The notes under the pieces: model-generated
What the model was told of the DNA's origin: nothing
The model's database searches: none
What the model saw: only the letters and a program-made list of their open reading frames with translations
Assembly: GCF_002999335.1 (NCBI RefSeq)
Contig: NW_020312065.1
Span: forward strand, 58,060 to 122,059
Length of the DNA stretch: 64,000 nucleotides
From: Cyclospora cayetanensis
Taxonomy: Eukaryota; Apicomplexa; Conoidasida; Eucoccidiorida; Eimeriidae
Direction: 5' to 3'
Part shown: in pieces, positions 46,254 to 58,421 of the stretch
How the letters are laid out: each line of letters opens with the position of its first letter
Numbering within the stretch: position 1 is the stretch's first letter
Program-made: the position numbers and the translations under genes

Positions 46254-49200
46254 CTACACTAAAATTAGGGTAGCTCGATTGCAAATTTGTGGCCACACAC
46301 CCTCTTGCGCTTTAAGAAAAGCCTCTCCACCCACAACAACAAGCTGGCGCTTGGCGCGAGTCAGCGAGACGCACAAGTGGTGGGGACATGTAAGAAACCC
46401 TGAAGCACCAGAAGGCATGCTTCGCTGTTCGAGGACACCGTTCTGCGAGGTTGCTAGCATCCTCACGAAAGAAAAATAACTTCCCGGTCAGATCCTCGAA
46501 AAGCGTCAACATTTGAAACTTGCACCAAATCTGCCAACTTTTTTGGCAGGACACGAAAATGCTGCTGCCTGACTTCAGTCACCTGAGCACGATAGAAGCA
46601 GATGAAACCGACATCCTGCGGGCCAAGCTGCGGCACTTGAGGGCGCCAGATTTCCTCAGGGTTCGTTGATTCTCCCGTGCAAATACGCAGCGCAAAGCTG
46701 ACGAGACTGGCTACTGCCGCTATATCTGGTACATTGACAAACAAACACCCTGCTCTTGAGCCCCTGCTTTTTTGGACAACTGCTACGCATAAGGCGACCC
46801 CCATAAAGGAACGGGAGGTTGCCTCTGCGCAGCACTGACGCCACGAGTAAGGCAAGAGCCGTAAAATAGGTCTGATGCAAGCTGTCCAAGATATGGGTGG
46901 CAACGATACTGTATATGCATCTAAAGGGATTGAAAAAATGAGTCTCCACAAGATTGATGGACCCGGTAAAGGTCTGCATACTTGCCCTCTCCACCAACGC
47001 GTAGCGAAGCACTTGGCCCCAACGTTTCATCAGCACCTAGTGGCACTGACAGGCGGAGGAGACGAGTGAAAAAGGGAGGAAGAAAGTGCTGCTAGTGGAC
47101 CTAGCAGCCTGGTGACTGGTGGAAGCTGGGGAATGTCGCCCAAAAAAAGGCAACTCACGGGCCGAGCACACGTCAGCACAGCTGCTGCCAATGGCTCTGC
47201 AACTTGGGAGGCTTCGCCCGTCAGAATAAGTGGAAGAACATTCCCTGTCGCGACTCTCTGGGCAGCCTCTGTAGACTCGCCACCAAAACAAATGCCACTA
47301 CTGACCAGCAGGCTGCACGTCGTCGCCAAGATGCGCCGGCGCTTCCACTGCTGCAGCACAGAAAATAGCATTTTGTACGTGGGTGCAAATAAAAACAACA
47401 AGGATTATGAGCACTGTGACATGATGCTCTTCGACTTCTTAGCGGAATGAAATGCACGCAGTCATCTTGCCTGACGTTACTTCAAGAGCGATGTGTACTA
47501 CCAACCACGTCCGCTCCACGGGGGATGGCGTATTCACGAGAAGACAGCTATTATTTTCAGTCGCCTAATTGCATAGAAGGTGGGAAGATGCCACAATTTA
47601 TGTCTGCGAGAGGCCTTTTCGCCATGACCACGTGGCGTGAACGGACATCCGAGCCATCAAGAAGCTTAGTCAATATGCTCTGGGACTCCTGAACCACCGT
47701 ACTGCGGATAGCGCTGCTGCTTACGGCATAGGGCAACAGTGCTGGTTGCATCTCCGACAAATGGCCAAAACGCGCAAAGTTGCAAAACTCAAACTGTTCC
47801 AGCAGCCGCAGCAACACGCCATCCACGGCAGCATTCGTTGCGCAGACCAAACGAATACCCCTGGCTTTTCGCCCCATCTAAAAGCCTGCATTATATGCGC
47901 AAGATAAGAGTTACAGTAGCTGAAATAATAACAAATCGCCTGACTTGGAAAGGTCACTCACGATCGGGTTTACGAATGTTGTTTTCAACGATACGTAGCA
48001 TGAAGTGCTTGGGAGCGACAATAAAAGCAGATGCAGTGAAGGCCCCTACCTGCATAGGCGTGCCAGGCATGCTGAAAGAAGAGTGGTCGCTCCTCCTCTA
48101 AAGACACCTTGAACAAGCAAATAGGGTGGAGATGACGGAGGCGTACATGCGGCTACGGCCTTCAGATATGGCCCAATAACGGAGAGGCAAACGGGGCCCT
48201 CCAATTTATGGGCCGTGCCTGCTACCAAAAGACGAGCAGGAGCGGCGCGAGGGGTAATCTGTTGCCCAGAGTCAGATTCTTTACTCGCTGAGGCTTTGTA
48301 CTGCGAAGAAGGAAGCACAGGAGATGCCACTCGCTCTGCAAAGGCAGGCGTGACTGAAGGTTCAGTGCCAGCAGTGGGCAGAGTCAGGGAGCAAAGAGCA
48401 CTATCCAGCCCCCCATATCGCGTAGCGTTTCCGACTTCCTGCCATTGGAGCCTTCTTGTAATGGCATGCCTCAGCCAATACTGGGAATTGCCTGCTCAAG
48501 AAGTTTATGGCTCTGTGGACGGCTGTCAGCCAGAACATCTGAAAATCAAAAGGGTTTTGATAACCTCTTGAATTCTTGGTTGGTGAGCGCTGCGGACCTG
48601 ATACCGAGGCTAGTCTCGCCACAGAAGGAAGCGCCGCTTAGAAGGACTGTGCACCTCTCAGGCGTTACAGATGTATCTGCAGGCCTTTTAGCCGTCGAAG
48701 CTGAATGCTCGCCATGAAGGGAGCTGGGTGAACTTGCGTACTCTGCCGGCATTTGTTCACTTGGTTGCAAACTGTGTATTCTGTGGATCCTTCTTAGAGG
48801 ATTTCCCCTCTTTCAAGAGAACGATGCTCTAGGCGGGGTGCAAATGGACGCCCGCCGTCCGTGTAGCTGAACCAGCGTGCAGCAGCACGAACGTACAGAG
48901 AACCTTCCTTATTTTTGTTGCTCAAGTCCTGCACACGCAAAGCAGCACTGTTGATAGCCGCGAATCGCTCTAGTACCATGAACCTACCTAATGACCCCAA
49001 GACGCTTTAAAGTCGAAAGCGTTCAGGAACTTGCCTTAGACCGTACATCACTGCGTGACTACTCACCAGCTCAAGAAGCTGCTGGATTGCAGCGTCTGCG
49101 CCTATGCTGGCATTGGCCTGTCCGTCGTGCGAGCCAAAACCAATAATTCGGGCAGTGCAAGCGTCACCAAGTTCCCAAGTAGCCGCACTGGGGCACTTCG

Positions 49201-51085
49201 GTGAAATAATATTCTTTCCCACCAACCCATTAAGGGCAATCTTGGCCTAAGACCAACCGTAAACCCTAAAAGCAACACATGAGCACCCCATAGTGCATGA
49301 GTTGTTCGGAAAGCAACCTCCTTTACGGCTTCCCAATAGGAGCGGAGAGTAGGCTCCAGCGGTAGAATAGGCGCGAGTAGCAGACGGTGCCAACGATGCC
49401 GTTGATGCACCTATTTGCGCTGCGCGCTTGGGCAAAGGGGCGTAAAACGCTTGTGACGCAACTTCATAAGTCGCTGACAAGCTTCAATCAAGAAAAACTC
49501 ATCTTGAAAGTGTCCACCCCACAGAGCCCGCACTCTACCGATGGCCTGGCATCCTCCCCGCAGAATCTGTCTAATGTGTAGTAGCAGAGGCGGTAGGAGC
49601 CGCATCGCGGCCCTCTTAAACTGGTCGTCCGAGAAACGAAGCAGGGGCAGTGCGACGGAATTCTGGGTAGTGGGCCAGGGCCCTGTGACAGAAACCCTGA
49701 TGCACTGGGAGTGCGGGTTGACTCCCCGCCACAAGCTGCGGGCTAAAACCACCTTTGCCCAATCGTCAAACCAGTCTGAGCGGAGGAGATAGAATTGGAG
49801 AAGCTGCAATAGTGCTCACACGTACTTCGACCCCAGTATGCAGCTTGTTGAGACCTTCTCTGATTGAGATCCAAGTGGAACGGTTTGCTTGTTCCTTAAC
49901 ATGACACCAGGTTACCACCGGTGGCGAGGGCCCAGATGTCGTTGCGATCGAGGCATTCTTTCATCAATGCCATCGAATCGAGAGTATGTCTGCTTTAGCC
50001 TGTGATGGCCTCCTGGTTGGGGCTGCGTTAGACCCAGCAGGATGCTGGCATCCGACAATCAAGGAGGAGGCCTGTTCCTGTCGCTGAAGTATCGCAGCAC
50101 TCATCGTCCTTTGAGGAGTCATTCTGGCTGCGCTCGTCGCTTGTTGAGACACTGGACATCTCAGAGGACAGGTGTCGCTTTTTGCGGTGGCGGCGTCGGT
50201 GCTGCTGCTGCCTCACTTCTTGCCTGCGTTGTATCTGCTCCGCAGCATGGCCAGCAGCATCAGTATCCCAAGCTCGTTCTCAAGGTCATGACCATTGAGG
50301 AATCCCGATACAAATACGTACCCCTACATAGACTGAGTGCGCCAAACGCTCCTAAGTCGGCTTTTGTTTGAAGTAACAACAGCAAAACACACAATTGACT
50401 CTGCACAAAATGTACAAGCAACGGCGGATGCAGTGCTTCCTGCCACCCACGGATTGCATGTTTCCGTGCCCAGAAATTCAGCAGCTGAACTTAGAAGCTT
50501 TTTGTGCTCTCTGTGAACTGCCAGGTAAACCATGTGCGTTTCTATATCATGTATGGGGCCGGGGGCATCTCAAACAAAGTAATAAGAATCTGAGGCTATT
50601 CAACAGCCTCGACAAGCCAGATGAGCAACGCACTTCATCTATTCTTTGCCTGGCTTCATAAAATTTCTCGCCATCAGCACGAAAATTGGCACCTTATATG
50701 AAAAAAATCCTGTCTCTCGCTGCGCTGCAGAGCCTGCGGTCACAACAGGAAGACTAGTAAACTCGCCAGCCTACATCCTTCAATGAAATAGTGGGACAAA
50801 AGACAGAAGCACCTTAAAAAACGTATGGACTCCTCTCAGATTTGGATTAGATATGAGTCTGCTCAGCATACGGCTGGGCGCCAAACTGCCAAATGCCATA
50901 AAGTTCCAGGCTACTCGGCATAAAGGCCTACTGCTGCTTCTGCTGCCGAAATCAAGAGCAAAGCCAGTCAGTGCAGTTTGCAAAGACACAACGATGGAAT
51001 TGAAGTATTGCAGTGTGAGCTGTCTGGCGCTCAAGGCCTCCTCGTTGAAAGACAACGGCCGGATAACATGGCTGGCAACTTCATC
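46254..51085 (-). CDS. Divergent superfamily 1 helicase, UPF1/DNA2-NAM7 type, with degenerate ATPase motifs
   Basis: Exons run on the minus strand. Motifs appear in SF1 order: the motif I position LVQGVFRGGATTLL (about 48109-48076), motif Ia LVCATNAAVDGVLL (about 47845-47804), RRRILATTCSLLVSS, the motif II position TGEASQVAEP (about 47225-47196), motif III FLGDIPQLPPV, motif IV-like FICFYRAQ, motif V VSNVDAFRGSDREVIFLS and motif VI VSLTRAKRQLVVVG, with the stop at 46254. The Walker A Lys is Ala and the Walker B Asp is Gly, so ATP hydrolysis looks impaired (inference). The join from the motif I exon to Ia is phase-consistent through a small exon ending at 47975. Upstream helical exons at about 48800-49810 and 50930-51085 (ADEVASHVIRPLSFNEEAL) plausibly belong to the same gene. 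The last intron before motif VI would be only about 47 nt, or there is a frameshift. Confidence 0.7.
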
Positions 51086-52230
51086 AGCTGTCTAGAGAAG
51101 CACATGTACACCCACAGTGTATACAGTATCGTTTAGTACATTGAGAAACCAGCTATCATCGGTTTCAAAAACGCTTGTCTCGGATGCGTCAAGCCCGTGA
51201 CTAAGATGACGCATGAATACTGTGTGTGTCCCTTTCTCACATTAAAGGGAAGTGGCCCCTCCTTTGTCGTGCAAAAGGTGATTGGGACAAGATCTGCCAA
51301 GTTCTTAAGCTGTGCATTTTGAGGAAGCTCTTCAGCTACTAGCAGGAGAGGCTGGTGCTGTGGTGGACAACTTAATGTGATCCCTCTGCCTGTCGTTCGG
51401 TCAAGGTGCTACAGCGACGTTTCTGTTGAAGCGACAGCAGCAGCTGCTCCTGCTGACCCTGAGGCTTCATGAACACTTTAGCTGCTTAACTCCTTGCCAG
51501 ACATGTGCCACTGCGGACTACCGTAGCAGCAGCTGGGTCTACCCTGGGAAAGCGATACCATTCAGCATAGCCTGCTGTTGTCCACAAGGCCGCATGGGTA
51601 CGGTCTGTGCGTGTCCTAGACTGTTGTTCCCATTCGCGCTGTTGATCCTACTGTAAGAAGGCATGCTTTCACCACCAAGAGCAAGAAAGCGGCTTCCGCC
51701 TGCGAGGCTGCGCGTAGAGGTGAAGAAGCTGCGATATAAGCGAGTACCTGCAAGGTTGTGTTGCGTATGTGCTGTTGCTGTACCTCCACTGCCTGGGATC
51801 ACGGAGTTGCATCCATCAGCGTCGGCTGCGCCATGAGTCGCATCGCCAATACATGCAGGTGTGGCACGCTTCTAAAGACATGCCGTGTCTTTTTCAGGAA
51901 GCGGAGTTTGGCTGGGAGACGGATAATTGGTACCCGACGGATGATGCCTCTCCCTACTAGGCACGGGCCGAGCTTGGTGCCAGCTGGAGTCAGTTTGCAT
52001 AGTGAGTTCAGAAGGGGATCTTTCACCAAGAATGAGAGCAGACAGGCCAGCTCCCTTCACGTGCTAAGCGCAGAAGATGGCTAGCCTATGTTGTGCTGAA
52101 TAGCATGCTGAAAAGATGTGGAATGTCATGGTTACTCTTGCTGGAAGAGTCCCAGCACCGTGTGCACTGTATGGTAGAATAGCAAGGACATGTTTGCAAC
52201 AGGACTGCACGCGCTCCATTCATAACGCAA

Positions 52231-52742
52231 GCAACCTCTGAGGCCACAGGCTCGGTGATCCTTCGTGGTTCCTCCAATAAGCTGCTAGCTGGGAGCACGG
52301 TATCCTCATAAATAGCATTACTGCTCTTGTGATTACGAGAGGCAGTCCGGCTCAACTCATCTTCACTAGGCATAGGAGGCAGAAGACCGGCATCTTTATA
52401 TCGAGGCCCCTTGAGGTTTATGGGACAGGGCGGCCGGACACCGCCGGGACGGAAGAGTCCCCCAGGCAGACGTCGTCTGAGGAGAGGCTCGCTGCTGGGT
52501 CCAATTGCAGTGGTATTTCGTAATATCTGCGAAGTGGAACATTGAGGTACCACCACCTGAGCTGGTTGCCGCTGATGCATAAACTGTTGCTGCCCACGAA
52601 AGGGTTGCGGGCGACCGAGTAGTTGTACCAAATGAACGTCGAACTCGATTTCTTGTCTGAGAAAATAGTCACACATTCACAATACTGCACGACACACTGA
52701 TAGTGCATCTAGAGCTCACCAGACCTTCGTTTCGCAGCTCAT
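52231..52742 (-). CDS. Possible 5' exons of the helicase gene or a separate small gene
   Basis: An ATG at 52742 begins MSCETKV and is followed by a good donor (CTG|GTGAGC). A second open stretch begins after TTTTCTCAG at about 52661 and stays open in all three minus frames for over 60 codons. The longest frame is Pro/Arg-rich (LRRRLPGGLFRPGGVRPPCP) and the other notable frame includes VPLRRYYEIPLQLDP. Joining through the strongest donor creates a stop, so the correct splice is unresolved. Minus-strand Ser/Pro-rich open stretches at 51.5-52.06 kb could be further exons but contain an in-frame TAG near 51890. Confidence 0.3.
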
Positions 52743-55700
52743 TTTCCCTTTCGGTGCCCGCAGCCAGAGGAGTTAAAGTGCTTTGCACCGTGCGAGCTTT
52801 CGTTGAAGGGCATATGGAATGTTATGGTTTTGAACTGCTGTCCAGGGCTCTTTAGAAACATGGCCTGGCAGTGGAATGGGAACGCATCTTCCCGGTCCAG
52901 TCATGCACCATCATTCAGCAGAAAACCCGCAGAATATTTGAGCAGTAGACACTGTTTGCACGTGTTCGGCTGCGGAAGATGGCAGTCGGAATATGCAGCA
53001 AATGCTTGCTGTCGCCCGAATGCCGCAATTTGCTGGCTTACTTTGCAACGGTAGAAGGGGCAGAAGGGGGGATTCGCCACTCCTCCAAGGGATCACTGGT
53101 AGTGCTGGCCCCTTCAGGATACAGCTTCAAAACGATCCAGCCCCTCACGAGGCAGCAAGTACAGATACCATCGCGCCAAACCTTGTGTTTTTTGTGCTTC
53201 TGGGATGTGTATACGCACTCAGTGGAGAAGTCAATCCATTGCGATGGCCGATCCATTACATCCGGAAATCTACAATATACTTACATAATCCTCAGCACTC
53301 TCGATATGGGGGAAAAGCAGTTATGCTGGAGCTGTTGCTTATGTGGCAGTTTCCTCCTTTGCTGTACCGCAACCGATACAACGTAGATATTGTGCACTAA
53401 CAATTGTAGGCCGCTATAAAAAGGCCTCGACTCTATTTACTCCTGTTTCCAATTACATAAAATAGTTCGATTTTATTGAAAGCGATCTCAGTTTCTGCCT
53501 TGAATTAATCTAGTGTGACTCCAACAAGCCCCGTAGGACCGATCGGTGGGCAGCCGCCCAACCCTGGAACCGAGTTCGGATAATCGAAAATTCACCTGCA
53601 TTATATTCGCTCTCTATGATTGCATTGGATGCTTTTACGATATCTTCCTTTTACACCACATCATAGCGCTGACTCTCTCGAGACGTGGTGCTTGTCTGTG
53701 GTGTGGTGCAGCGTTGCGTACGTTGACAGTATTTCACGCAGACTGCTGACACACAGCTTTCGAGCTACTTATGCATCATATTATTGAAAATTACTCGTAT
53801 GTACCTACCACTCAACACAGGTTTCCTCATCAACTCTTTTTTGGTGGCAAATGCAGCACCTGGCCCTGTTGGCTTTTTCAATAATTCTGCTGTGCTCGCC
53901 GAAACGCACAGAAATGCCTGCTCAGATAAATCCTGTCCAGGATGTTTCCTTTACCTCCCTGTGATGAATTGATTGCTCTTGGCAGCAGTGATGGGTTTCG
54001 CGGCCTTCCTATTCGTCGTTGTGCGTATCATTTTGAAGATAGTGCAAAAGCATGTAGACCTTAAGAACACTTACGAGCAACATGACTTTTTGCTACCCAG
54101 GTTTGCGAGTTTTCCAAGTGAGACCTTGGTTGATCCATGCATGGGAATCCAGTAAGTGCTCCACTTTCGACTGGTTGTCTTAAGGTGATATGGTCTGTTG
54201 GCCACCACGCCACTGCACATCACGCAATGGAACCAGAAGCCTGAGGCTGAAGCCACTTACTCTGCAGGTTAAACAGCTTAAAACGTAGCCTGTCTACATG
54301 ACATTGAGAAAAACAGGGCTCTTGTGGCGATTTATATTGCCTGGAAAGCAGAGGAACAAGTTTGGGGGGACGCGTTAGCAGTTATTTAAGACAGCGCAAG
54401 GTTACACGATATCACCCTACGCGTATTTTTGCTGGAAAGGCAATTTGTGTACTACTTTTGTTGCTTCTCCTGTGTGCTTCCCCCAGCGTAGTGCTAAGTA
54501 GTTCTCATGTGATATTACCTCTAGAGCCTGCCTATTGGTTTAAGAATGAAGCTTGTTTGCTGTTTTCCATGTTTAATTGGGACGGAAATGTGTAAACGCA
54601 TTCTTTTTGCTGCAGCAGGTCAGGCTTGCGTTCGGGGAGAAATATTTATGAGGTAGTCCTCCTTTTATGCGCCCACAGGGAGGCCCAACACATACCAAAA
54701 CTGCGCTCCATGCTAGCAGCCTATTTTGAGCTTGAGAAAGATTAATGCTAGTATGCTCGTCGCTGTACCATCTGAGCACCCCGGGGGTTGGCAGAGCAGC
54801 TCATTGCATAGGCATCCAGAGTTTTTGTTCGGAGTATTGAGCTGAGTATGGTTTGCAATTAGGAGAACGTACGACCAGAAAGAAGTGTGTGCAGGCCTCC
54901 CCATGCCCAATGAAAAGTAAGATTAAATCCTCAAAGTCTCTCCTGCCCTTGCCCGCGACCCTCCGAGTTTCCGATGTGGGGGGAGAGGTGCTAGGGAGAC
55001 GCGTAGCTGTACTCTTTCAACACTCCGAGCATTCACAGTAGCTGCACACGCAAACCAGCGTACAGCATCGTGCCTTCTTGCATCGAGATAATGGTACTGT
55101 GCAATAGATAATCTGCTAACAAGTAAGCCATATATTCGATTTCTTACTGTTTGTTACTTTACTGTAGCTAATTTAAGTGAAAGTCTTTAGGCGTTGCATA
55201 GGCCCTGCATTTTTTTCCCGATTTCGAACACACGCAATCGTTTTTATATACCTGTGCATTGAGACCAGTTGTGTGGAGGACAGAGAACAGGTTAATACCC
55301 TATCACCACTTTCCAAGTAGGCAGAAACATGATGATAGCGCAAATGATAGCAAATGTGCATCAACTACTGCAGTGAAATCGATGGGAAGCAAGACACACA
55401 CTAGCCAGCAACGAAAGAGATCAAACCGGCACGGGCGCGGCAGCGCAACTGTTTGCCGTCGTCGGAGCGCTGAAATGTGTGAACTTCCAGCAAGAACACG
55501 GGAGTCAAGTTAAGTGAGCCAAGGGCACATTCAAATACCGGCGTCACATGCAACATAGTCGATTTCAACGCCCGCCAAAAGCCATATGGAAGAATGTGCG
55601 TATAATATATCGGAGTGCCTACTCAAGAATCTGAAAATAGAAAACACCTGCACACTAAAAATTAGAAACTTTCCAAGCAACATCAATAGGTAAAGGTAGC

Positions 55701-56948
55701 TATAACAGTCAAATCAAGCACTGGGAAGGGGCAGTTAAATTGGTTGGAGAGAATTGCATTCCATAGTGACTAGCGCAGAGTCGCGTAGTCTCCCACAGGC
55801 AACGAATCGTATCCTGAACAGCAGCACTTTCAAGGCTCCCTGTGCAACCTGTACCCCCACACGAGTCGCTTGCCTGCGCGGCAAAGTGCGCGAACAATCA
55901 GGAGTTTTGAAACTTTTTGAAGAAGGCAATGTTGCTTCTTCTGCCGCTCATAAATTCAAAGGCAGATCGATAGACTCAGAAAAAGCATCGTTATATGACA
56001 TAAATGGCCCAAGCAACGGGGCCCCAGACTTCTTTGTTTTGCTATCTGTGAGGGCTCCTCGTAAAGCATGCTGGTTCACCGAGAACGAGCTTCCAGGCTA
56101 TACATACATACGATGGATTGCCGTTAATCATGATCCAGCGCTTGACTCTCTTGAGCTCATATTCGCGAGCAGTAGGCAGCTGCCCGCTAAATCCCTTCAC
56201 TGCAAAGGGTAGCTGCTGACTACAGACCATCAAGTCCAGGCCCGGTTTGAAGAAAGGGCCACAGTAAAGACCAGCGATGGGGGATAAAGCGGGTTTACAA
56301 GTACCTGCTGTAAAAATAAAGCACTGAGCACACGGAAGCAACTCAAGCCAAGCAGTCAGATATATGTGAGCAGTACAGTCACAAACTCTGCTATCGAGTG
56401 CAGTTGGTGAATTCTGTGAAACCCTCTGCGCAAGGGTGTTTTTGCTCGCCTAAATAACGACCATGAAATGTCCTTTGCGACAAGGCCTGTCACGAACGCG
56501 GAACTCCAGAAAGCACTAACGAACCTCGGGTCCTTATCTGCGATGATATTTTCTGGGGTAGCCCTAAAGCTTCATAGGTAAGCTCAAACTAATTGAGCGG
56601 CTGCTTGAGCTGTAAGGATGCTGGAATGACATGCAATGGGCATGTGTGCTGCATCTGTCGAAAACAACGTATATGTTGTATTCGCCTTTGACCAATAACG
56701 GCCCAACCGTGAATTCCATAATCAGGTCGGTCCAAATTCCTTCAGGAAGCAGTAAGCTGTTTTAGACGCTGCGTTTAGCAGCATTGTGCTGGTTCGGCAC
56801 CTGGCGAAAGGACCATAGCAATGCCTGCTCTTCAGCCACTGGACGCAATCCAGGTCACCCGGACACCATGTTAGTTTTTATGTGAGTCCCACCATTGCCT
56901 TTAAAAGGTATGAACCTATGCTTTCCGCAACACGGCATAGCATAGCGG
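52743..56948. other. Gene-poor stretch, no supported gene
   Basis: Two overlapping 135-codon plus-strand frames at 52979-53400 and a 152-codon frame at 55754-56212 are the longest. Neither has a recognised motif. Part of the right end may be more retroelement relic continuing from 56949. Confidence 0.4.
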
Positions 56949-58421
56949 TCATGGACACGGACGATCGAGTCCCAGCCCTATTTTGAACCATCGCAGGCTG
57001 CCATCAAAGTGGTAGTCCTGAAGCCTTTTACAGCTCTGGGGTTGGGTAGAATCGCTGTTGTACAGGTGGCAAGAGCACAAGGTTAACTCAGATTTATTAG
57101 AAACTGAATCGTCACAAACAAGAGCGTATGCGCTGCCCAATAGAGAATTGCTGAGGTGTCCCAAGATCACATCAGCGACCACGCTGGTGATGCCCTTATT
57201 AGGCGTTGATGTGCAGTCGTACTGCGCGAGGCACCCAAGCCTGCGAACAACTCTAGGGCAGTCGAAGTCCTGAAAGCTTTTATTGAAGCACGTAAAAGGC
57301 TCGCGGCTGGTACAAGCAGCATATGACGCCAACATAAGTTTCCCAGCATCTTTTTGCGCTGTAGAACACCTCTAAGAGGTACTTGTATCTACCGAATATC
57401 GGTGCTTTTGTTTGGTGACGCGATGAAAGGAGCAAGTAAAAATATGGTATTTTAGAAATAGCATGTTGGAAAAGAATGGCACTCACCGCTGCGTCACTAG
57501 CATTGATCGTTGGGAAGAAATGGCCCTCCCAGTCGGGCAGCGCAAAGACCCGAGAGGTCGACAGGTCGCCATCAGGCCTCCTTGTTGCGGCATCTGCCTA
57601 CTTGATCCAGCTCACGGACTGTGCGTAATTCAGTAAATAGAAGGAGCATCGATCCGGGGAAAATCATGACTGAGCTTTCCGTGCTCAGTTTTACGCCCAA
57701 AGAACTTCGGAATGTCCTTGCTGGAATATAAAAGTAAAGGCCTCGCCTTAGTTACCTCACGTTTTTGCAGGGTCTGGCTCAACGCATAAGGCTGAAACAC
57801 TGAATCGACGAAGAACAATTGCTATCGTGACAAAGATGCACTTACGTGCATTAATTTATAGTCGCCTCTCTTGCAATAGCTGGTCCTGAAGGTGGTCTTG
57901 AAAGCATTGGCTAAATAGTACAACGTCGTCCACGTGGACAGCCATCCACCCCTACTTATAAGGCCCATGCGAACCCCGATTACCTTAATGCTGCAGTTCA
58001 ATTGGGGCATTGGCGAGCCCAAAACAATATACAAGTATACTCAAGTGTGCGGGTGAAAGTGTGCAATGCCGCTTTGTGCCTGTTATGTGGGTGAGTCGGG
58101 ATTGGTAAAAAGCGTCTATGAAGTCCGCTGGTGACTAGGCAGATAACTCGGGTATTCTTTGATGCACTGCACCAAAACGAGGCAGCGTAAACTAATGCGT
58201 TACAGTCACTGGGTTCAGGAGGTTGAAGCTGACCTAAACGAGCCACCATTTGCCCTTTTCGGCACCAACACAGGGAAATGGCCAGAGGTGCTACTCGACT
58301 CCTGCACTAAGCCTTTTAAAAACCAGTCATCCCTTAGCCGCTCATCCTCCCTTTCATACCATAAAATAATTTGATACCGCGGAGTAAGTTGAGGCTGATC
58401 CGAAAGTTCAATACGGTGCAT
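56949..58421 (-). mobile_element. Decayed Ty3/gypsy-type retroelement: reverse transcriptase and RNase H
   Basis: Read on the minus strand, fragments in shifting frames follow the Ty3/gypsy pol order. The RT N-terminal piece HRIELSDQP begins at 58421 and continues to VLVPKRANGG. Then come DAFYQ and FGLANAP (about 58024-58004), the RT active-site piece VHVDDVVLFS (about 57945-57915), and the connection piece DIPKFFGR. RNase H follows with VFALPDWEG and NASDAAVSAILFQ (about 57560-57475), then YKYLLEVFYSAKRCWETYV (about 57400-57345), then GCLAQYD and VVADVI near 57230-57160. In-frame stops and frame changes show it is not intact. No LTR or protease was identified. The family assignment follows from the RT-RNase H order and motif spacing. 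Confidence 0.82.

Noticed and set aside
49255..49265. Telomere-like CCCTAAA heptamers (also near 35013)
   Set aside because: Single copies only, with no tandem array, so there is no telomere evidence.
52979..53400. Two overlapping plus-strand frames of 135 codons
   Set aside because: They compete in different frames over the same bases, with no motif and no clear splice sites.
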